From Microcoleus sp. FACHB-DQ6 (GTDB lineage: Bacteria; Cyanobacteriota; Cyanobacteriia; Cyanobacteriales; Microcoleaceae), in the NCBI GenBank assembly GCA_014695175.1, contig JACJNV010000121.1, positions 1 through 64,000 of the forward strand: DNA of 64,000 nucleotides, given 5' to 3'. Made by a program: the position numbers and the translations under genes. Of the stretch, positions 15,835 to 26,000 are shown in pieces (position 1 is the stretch's first letter; the number at the start of each line of letters is the position of its first letter). Under the pieces are notes generated by a model. That model saw only the letters and a list, made by a program, of their open reading frames with translations. It made no database searches and was not told where the DNA came from.

Positions 15835-16050
15835 TGCCCAATGCCCAATGCCCCATGCCCCATCCCCCATGCCCAATGCCCCATGCCCCATCCCCAATGC
15901 CCCATGCCCCATGCCCCATGCCCCATGCCCCATCCCCCATCCCCCATGCCCCATGCCCCATCCCCCATGCCTAATGCCCCATGCCCCATGCCCCATGCCC
16001 CATGCCCCATGCCCCATGCCCCATGCCCCATGCCCCATGCCCAATTACCC
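15835..16050. repeat. heptamer minisatellite (ATGCCCC)n
   Basis: About 30 tandem copies of CCCCATG with variants CCCCATC and CCCAATG fill the gap between the four-helix-bundle gene and the stop of the hybrid kinase. The array reaches into the last codons of the kinase. Because the unit is seven bases, all six frames stay open for long stretches and give false M-P-H-A-P-C or G-H-G-A-W-G proteins. Copy number is expected to vary between strains. Confidence 0.9.
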
Positions 16051-18786
16051 ATTACCAATCCCGGTCATTAAAGAAATAATTTTGTCCAGCAATTGCTCAG
16101 GGTGAATCGGTTTAGCCAAACACTCGTTAGCTCCCGCCGTCACGAAAGATATCTGATCTGGCGGAATTTCATTAACGCTTAAAGCTAGAATCTTGATATT
16201 TTCAGTAGCGCGTTTTTGGCGCAGTTGGTGAATTATTTCGCAGCCATTCATACCGGGCAAACGCATATCGACAATCACAGCATTGGGCTGCAAAAGTTCA
16301 ATTTGTTCCACCGCCGCCGAACCTTCAATCATCCACACCACTTGCAGTCCTGCTGCGGTCAGGATATCGCAAATCAGCATGGCAGTTTCTTCATCTTCTT
16401 CCACGAGTACGAGGCTGCCCCGCGAGGAATAATGCAGCGGTAAAGATGAATTAGATTTTTCATAGGTGAATTTTGTGGATTCATCTTTGGTTATAGTTTG
16501 GATGGGTATAAAAACGGTAAAAGTAGAGCCGACATCAACTTTAGAGTTGACTTCGATCGCGCCGCCGTGAAGCTCTACTAACTGTTTAGTTAAGGCCAAT
16601 CCCAGACCGGTGCCGCCGTATTCCCGGCGGTAGGGGGAATCCAACTGCTGGAATTTTTGAAACAAAAGCGATCGCTGATTTTCGGGAATTCCAATGCCAG
16701 TATCTTTGATTTGAAAAACAGCGGTACTCCCAGCAGGTGCAGTACCGAGCTGCCGCACTGCCGGCGTTCGATTTTTATCTTCTGTCACCCAAACTCGCAG
16801 GATGACTCGCCCGCCTTTGGGAGTAAACTTAATCGCATTTCCTAAAAGATTGAAGAGAATTTGTCTCAAGCGGCGCGGGTCAGCAATGAAGCGATCGCAC
16901 TCTTGTTTTATGCGCTGTTCTTGCACCAGTTGCACCCCTTTAACTGCAGCTTTTTCTTTGAAGGCGTGCAGGCTTTGAGATGCTAATTTAGAAAGTGAAA
17001 ATTCACTAATTTTTAATACAGCTTTTCCCGCTTCTACTTGCGATAAATCTAAAATATCGTTAATTAATTCTAATAAGTGGTCGCCGCTGTCTCGGATAGT
17101 TTGCAGGTACTGCCGCTGCTTTTGCACCGGCACTTCTTTACTGCCAACTTTGCCGTAAGACCACCGCAGCAGCGTGTCGGAAATGCCGATGACGCAGGTG
17201 AGGGGAGTCCGCAATTCGTGGCTCATAGCTGCCAAAAATTCGCTCTTGGCGAGGCTGGCAGACTGGGCGGCCACCAGTGCATCGCGCAGTTCTTGCGTGC
17301 GCTCTATTACGCGCTGTTCTGAGGTGCGCTTTTGCTGCTGGACTTGTGCATAAAGTTCGGCTTGGTAAATGGCGATCGCCAAATGTTCTGCTATTTGCCG
17401 CAAAAATGTTTTTTTGCTTTCTTCCCACTCCCGAAGAGTACACTGGTGGGCAATTAGCAGCCCCCACAAGTCGTCTTGAACTACGATCGGCACTAGCAAC
17501 TTCGCGCGCACCTTCGCCCGCCGCATCAACTCTAAAAAACAAGGCTGCGAAGAGTAAGTTGTTTCCACATCCGCAACGCACAAAGCCAAACCTTTGCGAT
17601 ATTTCTCTCTGTCAATGACTCCATTGGTAAAACACTGTGCGTCTTCACTAAAATTCAGTACAGACGAGATAGCATCGTTGGCTAAAGCTTCGTAGGTAAC
17701 GCGACCTAAATACAAGTAAGACCCGGAATTTTCTTGGATTTCGCCCGATCCAGAAACCGCCGCAGGTATTTCTTTAGCTAACTCGCCATTGTGCGGCGCT
17801 GGCACTTTTTCAAATTGATAAATTAACAGGCGATCGACCTCCAAAAACTCTCGCACTCGCTCCACTGCTTTTGACAAAATTACAGGCAATTCCAAACTCT
17901 GGCGGATTTGAGTTGTCACCTGATTCAAAAGTCGCTCTTGTTCGAGCTGCTGCTGCAAAGCATCTTCTACTGGCTGACAAAATGAAATGCAGGAACTGGC
18001 AATTTGTAAGTGATTGACGGCTTCGGGAATCTGGAGCTGTAGCGTTTCTGGAGCTATCACTTTGGGCGCGGAATTTGGCTCTATTTCTGTTTGGTAGTGT
18101 CGGGGTGGGGAACTGTTTGATTTGGCATCTGAAGCGAGAATATCCAGCAAATTTAGGGTAAATTCGCTTTGAACAACTGCCGAGTTGGGCTGTATATTTT
18201 TAATTCCTTGTTTGAGGGCGCGAATGTCAATTTGCCCTGATAGTTTCGGCGTTATTTCTGCGAGTTTGTCTGCGAGGGGAGAGAGGAAATTGGCGATCGC
18301 CCCGGGGTCGAAAGTCAACTGCACATTCAATTGCGAATGGAGATTTTTTTGGCTGTGCTTGTGTCCGTTTGTTGCGAACTCATCTAATAGATTGCCCCGC
18401 AGCAGCGCGCTAAAATGCTCTGATACCACTGCTGCAAACCTTTCCGACGAATTTTGCAGATTTTGAGAATCAGCGATCGCATCGTCGGTCAGCCAAATCG
18501 CCCCTGGGATTTCAGCCATTTGCTGTAACAACTGGTAAGCAGCCTCAAAGGTTGCTAGTGGCAAAGTCCGATTTAAGGTTTTTGGTTTCAATCTAGATAT
18601 TTTCCCGGTTGTTTTAAAGAACAAAATATGAATGCCCCTGTTGTGAGGACGGAACCTAGGACACAGCAGGCGCGGCCAATCCAACAAACTTGAGATGACA
18701 GTAGTCAGAAAGTAGGTAATAGAAGGCCCCGGAGCCAGAGAGCTAATTTCTCCATATATAGCGGTTCTCAATAAAATGAGGTACAC
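16045..18786 (-). CDS. GAF hybrid sensor histidine kinase with receiver
   Basis: Up to 913 residues. Residues about 75-280 are an unrecognised helical N-terminal part; a GAF domain of the phytochrome-like type follows at about 285-470 (L-L-N-Q-V-T-T-Q-I-R-Q-S-L-E); a HisKA domain has M-S-H-E-L-R-T-P-L with phosphohistidine H523; then HATPase_c (N-L-L-G-N-A-I-K-F, D-T-G-I-G-I-P, G-T-G-L-G-L) and a C-terminal receiver with phosphoacceptor D840 in V-I-V-D-M-R-L-P-G-M. The first about 70 residues do not look like protein; the real start may be a TTG near residue 70 (for example before P-L-A-T-F-E-A-A). The GAF lacks a clear bilin Cys, so the signal is unknown. Confidence 0.85.
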   Translation of the reverse strand: MYLILLRTAIYGEISSLAPGPSITYFLTTVISSLLDWPRLLCPRFRPHNRGIHILFFKTTGKISRLKPKTLNRTLPLATFEAAYQLLQQMAEIPGAIWLTDDAIADSQNLQNSSERFAAVVSEHFSALLRGNLLDEFATNGHKHSQKNLHSQLNVQLTFDPGAIANFLSPLADKLAEITPKLSGQIDIRALKQGIKNIQPNSAVVQSEFTLNLLDILASDAKSNSSPPRHYQTEIEPNSAPKVIAPETLQLQIPEAVNHLQIASSCISFCQPVEDALQQQLEQERLLNQVTTQIRQSLELPVILSKAVERVREFLEVDRLLIYQFEKVPAPHNGELAKEIPAAVSGSGEIQENSGSYLYLGRVTYEALANDAISSVLNFSEDAQCFTNGVIDREKYRKGLALCVADVETTYSSQPCFLELMRRAKVRAKLLVPIVVQDDLWGLLIAHQCTLREWEESKKTFLRQIAEHLAIAIYQAELYAQVQQQKRTSEQRVIERTQELRDALVAAQSASLAKSEFLAAMSHELRTPLTCVIGISDTLLRWSYGKVGSKEVPVQKQRQYLQTIRDSGDHLLELINDILDLSQVEAGKAVLKISEFSLSKLASQSLHAFKEKAAVKGVQLVQEQRIKQECDRFIADPRRLRQILFNLLGNAIKFTPKGGRVILRVWVTEDKNRTPAVRQLGTAPAGSTAVFQIKDTGIGIPENQRSLLFQKFQQLDSPYRREYGGTGLGLALTKQLVELHGGAIEVNSKVDVGSTFTVFIPIQTITKDESTKFTYEKSNSSLPLHYSSRGSLVLVEEDEETAMLICDILTAAGLQVVWMIEGSAAVEQIELLQPNAVIVDMRLPGMNGCEIIHQLRQKRATENIKILALSVNEIPPDQISFVTAGANECLAKPIHPEQLLDKIISLMTGIGNG

Positions 18787-19339
18787 ACCGCTCGCAACTG
18801 ATGCCCTATGCGCTATGCCCTATGCTCTATACCCTATGCCCGCCAGAGCACCTCATGTTACTGAGAAAGGCTATAGTTGTCATCTTTCTTCTGGGCGAGT
18901 GACCCCCGCTGCAGCGCTTTACGAGCGCGAAAGCGGTAGGAGGAAACGGGGGGAAGGGATACGGCTATATAATCGATCGCTTCTGGTTGTGTTTGTGAAC
19001 CGGGTTGTTGATGGAAACTAAGCAATTCCACTCCCATTGCTGGGGTGAAGTTAGCACGCGCCTTTGTTTTCTGAGCTGATTCGCCTAATGGCACGTCCTT
19101 AACCCAAATAAAAATGTTTAACCCTTAACGACAGAACAGGGAACTAGCTACGCATCCCCTTGGTGTCATTACTCAAAAAACCTAGACATCAAAGGTCTCA
19201 GGCTGGTCAACTGAAAATGAAGTTTTAGGCCCCAAGCCCAGTCACTTCCGTGCTGGGTCTTTGACTACTTTCAACAATCTTATTCCAGTATTATATTAAT
19301 ATATAATTTGTTAACTTGTACTTAACGCTATCCGGGTAA
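18787..19339. other. intergenic region, divergent
   Basis: 553 bases. It begins with CCCTATG-type heptamer-like units (18801-18840). At 19229-19256 AGCCCAG and CTGGGTCT can form a short hairpin. A 79-codon minus-strand and an 82-codon plus-strand frame here overlap each other and show no domain. Promoters for the plus-strand gene at 19340 must lie in the A/T-rich part near 19280-19325. Confidence 0.4.
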
Positions 19340-20626
19340 ATGAGCAATCTAACTCAACTCACCCCCGATTTCACGATCGGACATCTGCCGTGTCACGACT
19401 TCCAAGTGAGCGCTGCAACTCCAGGACAGGTAGTGGCTGAAAGATTTGAGCAAGAACCCGACCTGCCGGGAGTCATTATTACTCATGAATCACAAGTATT
19501 GGGCATGATTTCTCGCGTCAAATTTCGAGAGCAAATGAGTTTTCCCGATCGCGTAAAACTTTACGGCTCCCACCCGATTCGAGCCTTGTTAGATTTTATT
19601 AGAATTCCGCCTTTGGTGCTTGCGGAAAACTGGAAAGTTGACGATGCCGTGCAAGCCTCTTTCAATAGGCACAAAGACTTGATTTATGAACCGATTATTG
19701 TGGTAATGGAAAACCAAAGCTACCGCATTTTGGACGTTCAAACTCTGGTAATTGCCCAGTCGAGACTTTTATCGCAAGCTAACAAAGTTATTCAAAAATA
19801 CCGAGTAGAAAGACACAAGTATTTGGCGCGACTTCAACAAGAACAGGCTAAGGTTCACGAATGTAATGAGCTTTTAAAAATCCAACAGCGTCAAACAGAA
19901 AAATTGCATACCAATCCCAGTTCCCAGCAAGTGGCACTGGTTAAACAAGCTGAAGAAATTGCTCAAATGAATCAGCGATTTGTGAGGATTGCGAAACTGA
20001 TTTCTTCGGAAGGTCGCCAAGCATTTCAAGCTACTTTTCAAGGTGCTAATTCTATTTGCAACAATACAGATAAAATTTTGGGCGTGGGCAAAGCAATAGC
20101 TAACGATTTAGAAACGGTTAACCGTACTTCCCGAACCATCCGGGAGGCGATCGAACAAGTCAGGCATTTAGCAGTACAGGTGGCTGTAGTTACCAATCAA
20201 ATGGGAAGTCAGCCCAGCGGTCTGAGCAAAGTGAGTCTAGAAATTGGCAGACTGGCAAGTAAAACTTTTGAATTGGGGACTCAAATGGAGCAAATTGCCA
20301 GTCGGTTTAAACTTCGAGTTCACGAACTCACGGAGGCAGCAAGAGCGGGTGCTAATGTGGCTAAATCCGTGACGATCAAGATCGATCGCGCAGAAATGGC
20401 CCTGCTAGAGTTGGAAGAATTAATAGCGGAAAAAAATTTCAATTCATTGACCGCTATCCAAGAACCTTTGGGAGTCATAAAAAGTGTTACCGCTAATTCT
20501 TTAGTTCGAGAGATAGAACACGCAGAAGTAGCGGTTTCAGAGTTGAAAAACTTAGTTAAACATCAAGATTCCTCGCAATATTTGATTCAAAAGATTCAGC
20601 AAGCGCTGAAGTCCAAAAAACCATAA
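19340..20626 (+). CDS. CBS-like/coiled-coil signalling protein
   Basis: A 428-residue cytoplasmic protein. Residues 1-145 match the N-terminal module found ahead of many cyanobacterial kinases and diguanylate cyclases (P-D-F-T-I-G-H-L-P, V-V-A-E-R-F-E, V-L-G-M-I-S-R-V-K-F), a divergent CBS-pair-like sensor. From about 150 to 428 it is nearly all helical, with a methyl-accepting-protein-like stretch (V-R-I-A-K-L-I-S-S-E-G-R-Q-A-F-Q and later alternating hydrophobics). No kinase or output domain. It precedes a multi-receiver regulator on the same strand (193-base gap), so may be a scaffold or chemoreceptor-like partner. Confidence 0.7.
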   Translation: MSNLTQLTPDFTIGHLPCHDFQVSAATPGQVVAERFEQEPDLPGVIITHESQVLGMISRVKFREQMSFPDRVKLYGSHPIRALLDFIRIPPLVLAENWKVDDAVQASFNRHKDLIYEPIIVVMENQSYRILDVQTLVIAQSRLLSQANKVIQKYRVERHKYLARLQQEQAKVHECNELLKIQQRQTEKLHTNPSSQQVALVKQAEEIAQMNQRFVRIAKLISSEGRQAFQATFQGANSICNNTDKILGVGKAIANDLETVNRTSRTIREAIEQVRHLAVQVAVVTNQMGSQPSGLSKVSLEIGRLASKTFELGTQMEQIASRFKLRVHELTEAARAGANVAKSVTIKIDRAEMALLELEELIAEKNFNSLTAIQEPLGVIKSVTANSLVREIEHAEVAVSELKNLVKHQDSSQYLIQKIQQALKSKKP

Positions 20627-20819
20627 AATCCCAGCCCGAATCTAATGAGGTATTTTGAGAAAAAAATTTTAAATAATAATTTACAATTATTCTATTTCAC
20701 TAAAACTATTTGTTATACTGAAGGTGGGTATTTTTAAATTCCGTTGTGAAAGCGCTATTTAATTAAGCCCAAAAACAGATAAAAAGTTCCCAAAAAAGTT
20801 GGAAGGACAGGTGACGGGG

Positions 20820-22742
20820 ATGAAAATCCTGCTGGTAGAAGATGACACAGTTACAGTCAGTTTGCTGACTCAAGCGCTGAACTCTCACAATTACAATGTG
20901 AATGCGGCCGCCGACGGTGAAACAGCGTTGCATTTGGTGCAGGCATACGATTACGACCTGATTGTTTTGGATGTGCAGATTCCTAAACTCGACGGCATTA
21001 GTTTGTGTCGAAAATTGCGATCGTCCGGCTGCCAAATGCCGATTTTACTGCTGACAGCGCTAGATAGCAGCAACGATCGAGTCCAAGGTTTAGAGGCGGG
21101 TGCAGACGATTATGTGGTCAAACCCTTTAATCTCGAAGAATTAATCGCTCGAATTCGGGCTTTGCTGCGCCGGGGTAAGGCAGCTTTGTCGAGTACAAAT
21201 TTGACCTGGGAAAAACTGCAAGTCAACCCGGACACTACGGAAGTAACTTATGCGGAAAAAGTGCTGCACTTGACTCCCAAAGAGTACAATTTGCTAGAAC
21301 TTTTCCTGAGAAATCCCCGGCGCATTTTCAGTCGCAGCGCCATCCTCGATCGCATTTGGTCGGCCGGCGAATTTCCTCAAGAAGAAGCCGTTACCGCTCA
21401 CATCAAGGGGCTGCGGCAGAAGCTGAAAGCAGCCGGGATGACAGTAGATTTAGTGGAAACCGTGTACGGATTGGGCTATCGGCTCAAAAGTCTGCCGGAT
21501 GAGATTGAGAGCCAACAAGTTGGGCAGGAAACGGCAGAAACTGCTAAAACTCAAGAGACTTTATCAACTGAGTCCAGCGGGTCCAGCCAGGAATTAAACA
21601 AAGACGAGCGCCGTCTCAAAGTCTTGAATGCGATTGCCCAAATGCGGGGAAATTTAAAAGCTAATTTTATAGAAAAGGTGGCGATATTCGATCGCGCGAT
21701 CGCTCAACTGAAAAACGGAAGCTTGGAGGGCGAAGTGCGCGAGGAAGCCCAGGCCCAAGCTCACAAATTAGTCGGTTCTTTGGGAACGTTAGGCCTGCCG
21801 AAAGGTTCGGAATTTGCGCGCCAGATAGAACATTTATTCAAGGCTGAAAACATCTTGAAACCGGGGACGGCTCAGGAGATTGAGGGATTTCTGCATAAGC
21901 TCAAACATATATTCGATCGCCCGTCGCCCGAACCAGAAGGCGATTTGGTTCCTGCGGTTTCCCAAAAGCGCCGAATGCTGATTGTTGATGATGATACTTT
22001 TGGGAGCGAGCAACTGAAAACAGTAGCATCGGGTTCCGGCTTCCAGATAGAAGTCGCCAACTCTCCGCAAGCGGCAAGAAATGCGATTTCTCAACAGCCT
22101 CCCGACGCGATTTTGCTGGATTTGACATTTTCCAGATCTCAGGAAAACGGACTTTCTCTCCTAGCCGAACTCCGCAGTGAAAAGCCCGAAATTCCGGTGA
22201 TGGTTTTTAGCGGGCACAATCAATTGAGCGATCGAATAGAAGTTGCTCGTTTGGGAGCTTCGGGCTTTTTACACAAATCTATGCCCCCAGCAGATATACT
22301 CAAAGCAGTCGCCCAACTAATCGACCAGACTGGCCCTGCTGAAGCTAAAGTTATGGTGGTAGACGATGACGTGCATCTATTGGCTGCACTGCAAGTGATT
22401 CTACAACCTTGGGGATTTCAAGTAACAACCTTGGACGATCCCGAAAAGTTCTGGGAGGTACTCGAAACGACTTGTCCGGATTTGCTAATTTTAGATGTGG
22501 AGATGCCCGGTTACAGCGGTATCGAGCTGTGTTTGGCAGTTCGCAACGATTTGCGCTGGAGCAAGCTCCCCGTGCTATTTTTGACAGCTCATTCCGAATC
22601 GGAAATAGTGCGCCAAATGTTTGTCGCAGGTGCTGACGACTACGTGAACAAGCCGATCGTGAAACCGGAATTAATTGCTCGCCTCCTGAATCGTTTGGAG
22701 CGGACTCAACTCAGAAACAGACTGGCTCAAGCACAGCGCTAA
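20820..22742 (+). CDS. OmpR-type response regulator with HPt and two extra receivers
   Basis: A 640-residue multidomain regulator: receiver 1 (1-118, phosphoacceptor D51 in L-I-V-L-D-V-Q-I-P), winged-helix DNA-binding domain (about 125-222, L-T-P-K-E-Y-N-L-L-E-L-F), HPt domain (about 270-350, H315 in A-H-K-L-V-G-S-L-G), receiver 2 (about 387-505, D434 in I-L-L-D-L) and receiver 3 (about 512-632, D559 in L-I-L-D-V-E-M-P-G). Such proteins are common in filamentous cyanobacteria and can collect input from several kinases. The frame opens at 20799, but ATG 20820 (MKILLVEDD) is the standard receiver start. Confidence 0.9.
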   Translation: MKILLVEDDTVTVSLLTQALNSHNYNVNAAADGETALHLVQAYDYDLIVLDVQIPKLDGISLCRKLRSSGCQMPILLLTALDSSNDRVQGLEAGADDYVVKPFNLEELIARIRALLRRGKAALSSTNLTWEKLQVNPDTTEVTYAEKVLHLTPKEYNLLELFLRNPRRIFSRSAILDRIWSAGEFPQEEAVTAHIKGLRQKLKAAGMTVDLVETVYGLGYRLKSLPDEIESQQVGQETAETAKTQETLSTESSGSSQELNKDERRLKVLNAIAQMRGNLKANFIEKVAIFDRAIAQLKNGSLEGEVREEAQAQAHKLVGSLGTLGLPKGSEFARQIEHLFKAENILKPGTAQEIEGFLHKLKHIFDRPSPEPEGDLVPAVSQKRRMLIVDDDTFGSEQLKTVASGSGFQIEVANSPQAARNAISQQPPDAILLDLTFSRSQENGLSLLAELRSEKPEIPVMVFSGHNQLSDRIEVARLGASGFLHKSMPPADILKAVAQLIDQTGPAEAKVMVVDDDVHLLAALQVILQPWGFQVTTLDDPEKFWEVLETTCPDLLILDVEMPGYSGIELCLAVRNDLRWSKLPVLFLTAHSESEIVRQMFVAGADDYVNKPIVKPELIARLLNRLERTQLRNRLAQAQR

Positions 22743-22869
22743 TCCCATTTGAGATTTAAAAAATTAAAGAATTAAAGAATTGAAGAACTGGAAATCACTT
22801 ATGAGAGATGGGTTTCGATCGCGTACCTACAGTTGTATTCTTTTTTTTAAGGGATAACTAGGAACAAAT

Positions 22870-22989
22870 ATGCAGTGTGTGTCCGAAACAACTCAGGAAG
22901 CCTTAGCCCGACTTGGGATTGTTAGATTGTGTGATGCCGACGCGGTGCTTTTGATTGATGCTGGCGCGCCGATCGAGAACACAGGCTAA
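22870..22989 (+). CDS. possible small protein of 39 residues upstream of the phytochrome
   Basis: ATG 22870 follows CTAGGA by five bases; the frame runs to TAA 22987-22989 and codes for MQCVSETTQEALARLGIVRL and 19 more residues. It ends 20 bases before the phytochrome start, so it could be a leader peptide or the cut-off beginning of another gene. I do not recognise it. Confidence 0.3.
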   Translation: MQCVSETTQEALARLGIVRLCDADAVLLIDAGAPIENTG

Positions 22990-23009
22990 TTTAGAGAAGT
23001 ATTAATCAG

Positions 23010-26000
23010 ATGAAAGCAATGGTATTGCCCTCAGACACAGACAATCTCAATGACAGCGACGGCGAACAAATTTACGCCCCGGCTGCGATTCAACCTCATG
23101 GCATCCTTTTAGTGCTGGAATCTCCTGAGTTGAAAATTGTGCAAGTTAGTAACAATATTTTTGAGGATATCGGCATTTATCCCGAAGAACTTTTGGGCCA
23201 ATTTTTACAGGAATTTGTCGAAAGTGAGGAAATTGAGGCTATAGAAAAAGCTTTATTGGAAAAATCCCATCAATCTAACGGTATCAGATTATCATTCAAA
23301 AGTCAAAACCGCCAGTCTTTTTTTCAGGGAACCCTGCATCAATCTAGTTCAGCAGTAATTCTTGAACTCGAGTCGGCTGTTTCCCCAAAACCTAGCGATT
23401 CTTTCAATTTTTATCATTTAGTCCAAGAGCCGATAGACAAAATCCACAAAACACCAAACCTGCAAGTGCTGTGTCAGAAAGCAGTTGAAGAAGTGCGGAG
23501 GATGATCGGTTTCGATCGAGCGATCGTCTATGAATTTGATGCCACAGGTGCGGGGGAAGTTGTCGCCGAAGACAAAGTAGAAAGTTTGGCTCCTTTCTTG
23601 GGACTGCACTATCCGGCTAGCGATATTCCCCCCCAGGCAAGAAACCTGTTCACCATGAATTTAATTCGGTTTATTCCCGATATTAACTGTCAGCCTGTAG
23701 AACTAATTCCTCAGTGCAATCCGCTGACCGGTCGCCCCCTGGATCTGGGCTTCTCTTTGTTGAGAGCAGTTTCCCCTTGCCATGTTCAATACCTCAAAAA
23801 CATGGACATTGGTGCTAGCATGACCTTGACATTAATCAAAGATCAAAAACTTTGGGGATTGATCGCCTGTCACCACCCTACACGAAAGTATGTCAGCTAC
23901 GAAACAAGAAAGGCTTGCGAACTGCTAGCCAAGTTTGTGAATCTAGAACTCAGCTACAAACAAGATAGCGAAAATTGGGAATATGCAATTTATTTAAAAG
24001 AAAATTGCCATAAGTTTGTCGCCAAAATTTCTCAATCACACTGGTTTGTCGAAGGTTTACTTAAATCCCCAGATGAATTGCTGACCTTAGTGGGCGCTAC
24101 CGGTGGAGTTGTTTGTGCCAATGAAAATTTAACAACCATCGGCAAAACCCCGGAATTGGTAGAAATCGAGAGCTTAATTGCTTGGATAAAAACTCAAAAA
24201 ACTAAGGATATTTTTCATACAGATTCTCTCTCAAAACTGTATCCGCCATCCGAGAAGTTTAAAGAAGTTGCTAGCGGTTTGCTGGTACTTGCCCTGTCCG
24301 AGATGCAAAATTATTACATTTTGTGGTTCCGTCCAGAAACAATTCAAACTGTCAACTGGGCCGGTCAACCAGACGGGGAAATTGAAGTTAAACCGGATGG
24401 CAGCCGGCCGCTGTCTCCTCGCAATTCCTTTGACTTGTGGCAAGAAACTGTGAGGTTAAAATCTTTGCCTTGGCAGCGGTGCGAAATCGAAATAGCCGGA
24501 GAACTTCGAGTTGCTATTACTAGCATGGAGTTGCGGAAAACCAATCAGCAGCTTAGCTTAGCTTTGTCGGCTACCAAAATTGGATTTTGGGACTGGGACG
24601 TGCTGAAAAATCGCATAGTTTGGTCCAGGGAACACGAAGAGTTGTTTGGGTTGACCCCGGGCACTTTTGGCGGAACTTATCAAAGTTTGGCAGCTTGCAT
24701 TCACCCAGAAGATTTAAAAAGTATGGAGAATGCTATAAATCAGGCGATCGCCCAGCGCTCGGATTACTGTCACGAAAACCGCGTGGTTTGGCCCGACGGC
24801 AGCATTCACTGGATTGAGGGAAAAGGTAAGTTTTTTTACAACGAAGCAGGCGATGCAGTGCGGATGGTGGGGACAGTTACAGAAATTACCGATCGCAAAG
24901 CTAGAGAATTACAGTTGCGTCTTTTGGAATCAGCAGTCACCACTACTAACGACGCCGTGTTAATTACCGAAGCTGAACCGATTGAGGAACCGGGCCCGCG
25001 AATTCTTTATGTCAACCCAGCTTTCACGCGGATGACCGGCTATACGCTAGAAGAAGTTGTGGGCAAAACGCCGCGCATCTTGCAAGGAGAAAAAACAGAC
25101 CGCGCCAGTCTCCATCGAGTTCGGACAGCTTTGAAAACCTGGCAGCCGGTGCGGGTTGACTCGATTAATTACCGCAAAGACGGGACGGAATTTTGGGTAG
25201 AAATGAGCATTGTGCCCATAGCTGACGAAACAGGTGAGTTTACCCACTGGGTATCAGTGCACCGGGATATTAGCGATCGCAAACTTGCTGAAGCAGCCCT
25301 CCAACAGCTCAACGAACGGTTAGAAATGCGAGTTTTGCAGCGAACCAGAGAACTAGAAAGCTCTCAAGCAGAACTCCGGGAAAGCGAAGCTTTATTTCGC
25401 TCTCTGAGCGAGAGTTCCCCCGTGGGCATTTTCAAAATTGATGCTGAGGGGAAATGTACCTATACAAATCCTCGCTGTCAAGCAATCGGTGGCTTCGGAC
25501 CGACAGCAGCTTTAGGAAAAGGCTGGATGCGGTTTGTTCACCGCGAAGACCTCAAACTAATTCTGTCTAAGTGGTCCCAATCGCAATCGCTAGATGAGGA
25601 ATTTTCCTGCGAATTCCGCCACATCCAGCGAGACGGAACCATCCGGTTTTGTCGGCTTAAAACAGCTCCGATTTTTTCCGACAGATCTCAACTAATTGGT
25701 CACGTCGGCACAGTCACAGATATCACAGAAAGTCGGGCAATTGAGAAAATGAAAAATGAGTTTATTTCGATTGTCAGCCACGAACTGCGAACGCCGCTTG
25801 CCTCCATTCGCGGTTCTTTAGGTTTGCTGGCGGCTGGGGTACTGAAAAATAAACCGGAAACTGCCAAACAGATGTTAGAAATCGCTTCGAGCGATACCGA
25901 ACGGTTAGTGCGTTTGGTCAACGATATTCTAGACTTAGAACGGCTCGAGTCGAGCCAAGTTATTCTCGTCAAGCACTGGTGCGATGCCCAGGTTTTGATG

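Noticed and set aside
15835-16050. CRISPR array
   Set aside because: The repeats are seven bases in direct tandem with no spacers; no cas gene is present anywhere in the window.
15808-16105. Four overlapping open frames giving G-H-G-A-W-G or M-P-H-A-P-C proteins
   Set aside because: They are by-products of the (CCCCATG)n heptamer array, open in all frames because seven is not a multiple of three.
17138-17581. Long antisense and alternate frames inside the hybrid kinase, and likewise inside lysC, ftsH, the LOV kinase and PBP2
   Set aside because: They overlap well-supported genes in another frame and have skewed compositions with no domains.
18776-19094. Two opposite open frames of about 80 codons
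   Set aside because: They overlap each other, lack ribosome sites and begin in heptamer-like repeats.
24950-25260. Second LOV domain in the phytochrome (T-P-R-I-L-Q-G motif)
   Set aside because: The position of the reactive Cys is Pro and the Asn is Thr, so it is a LOV-like PAS without flavin chemistry.
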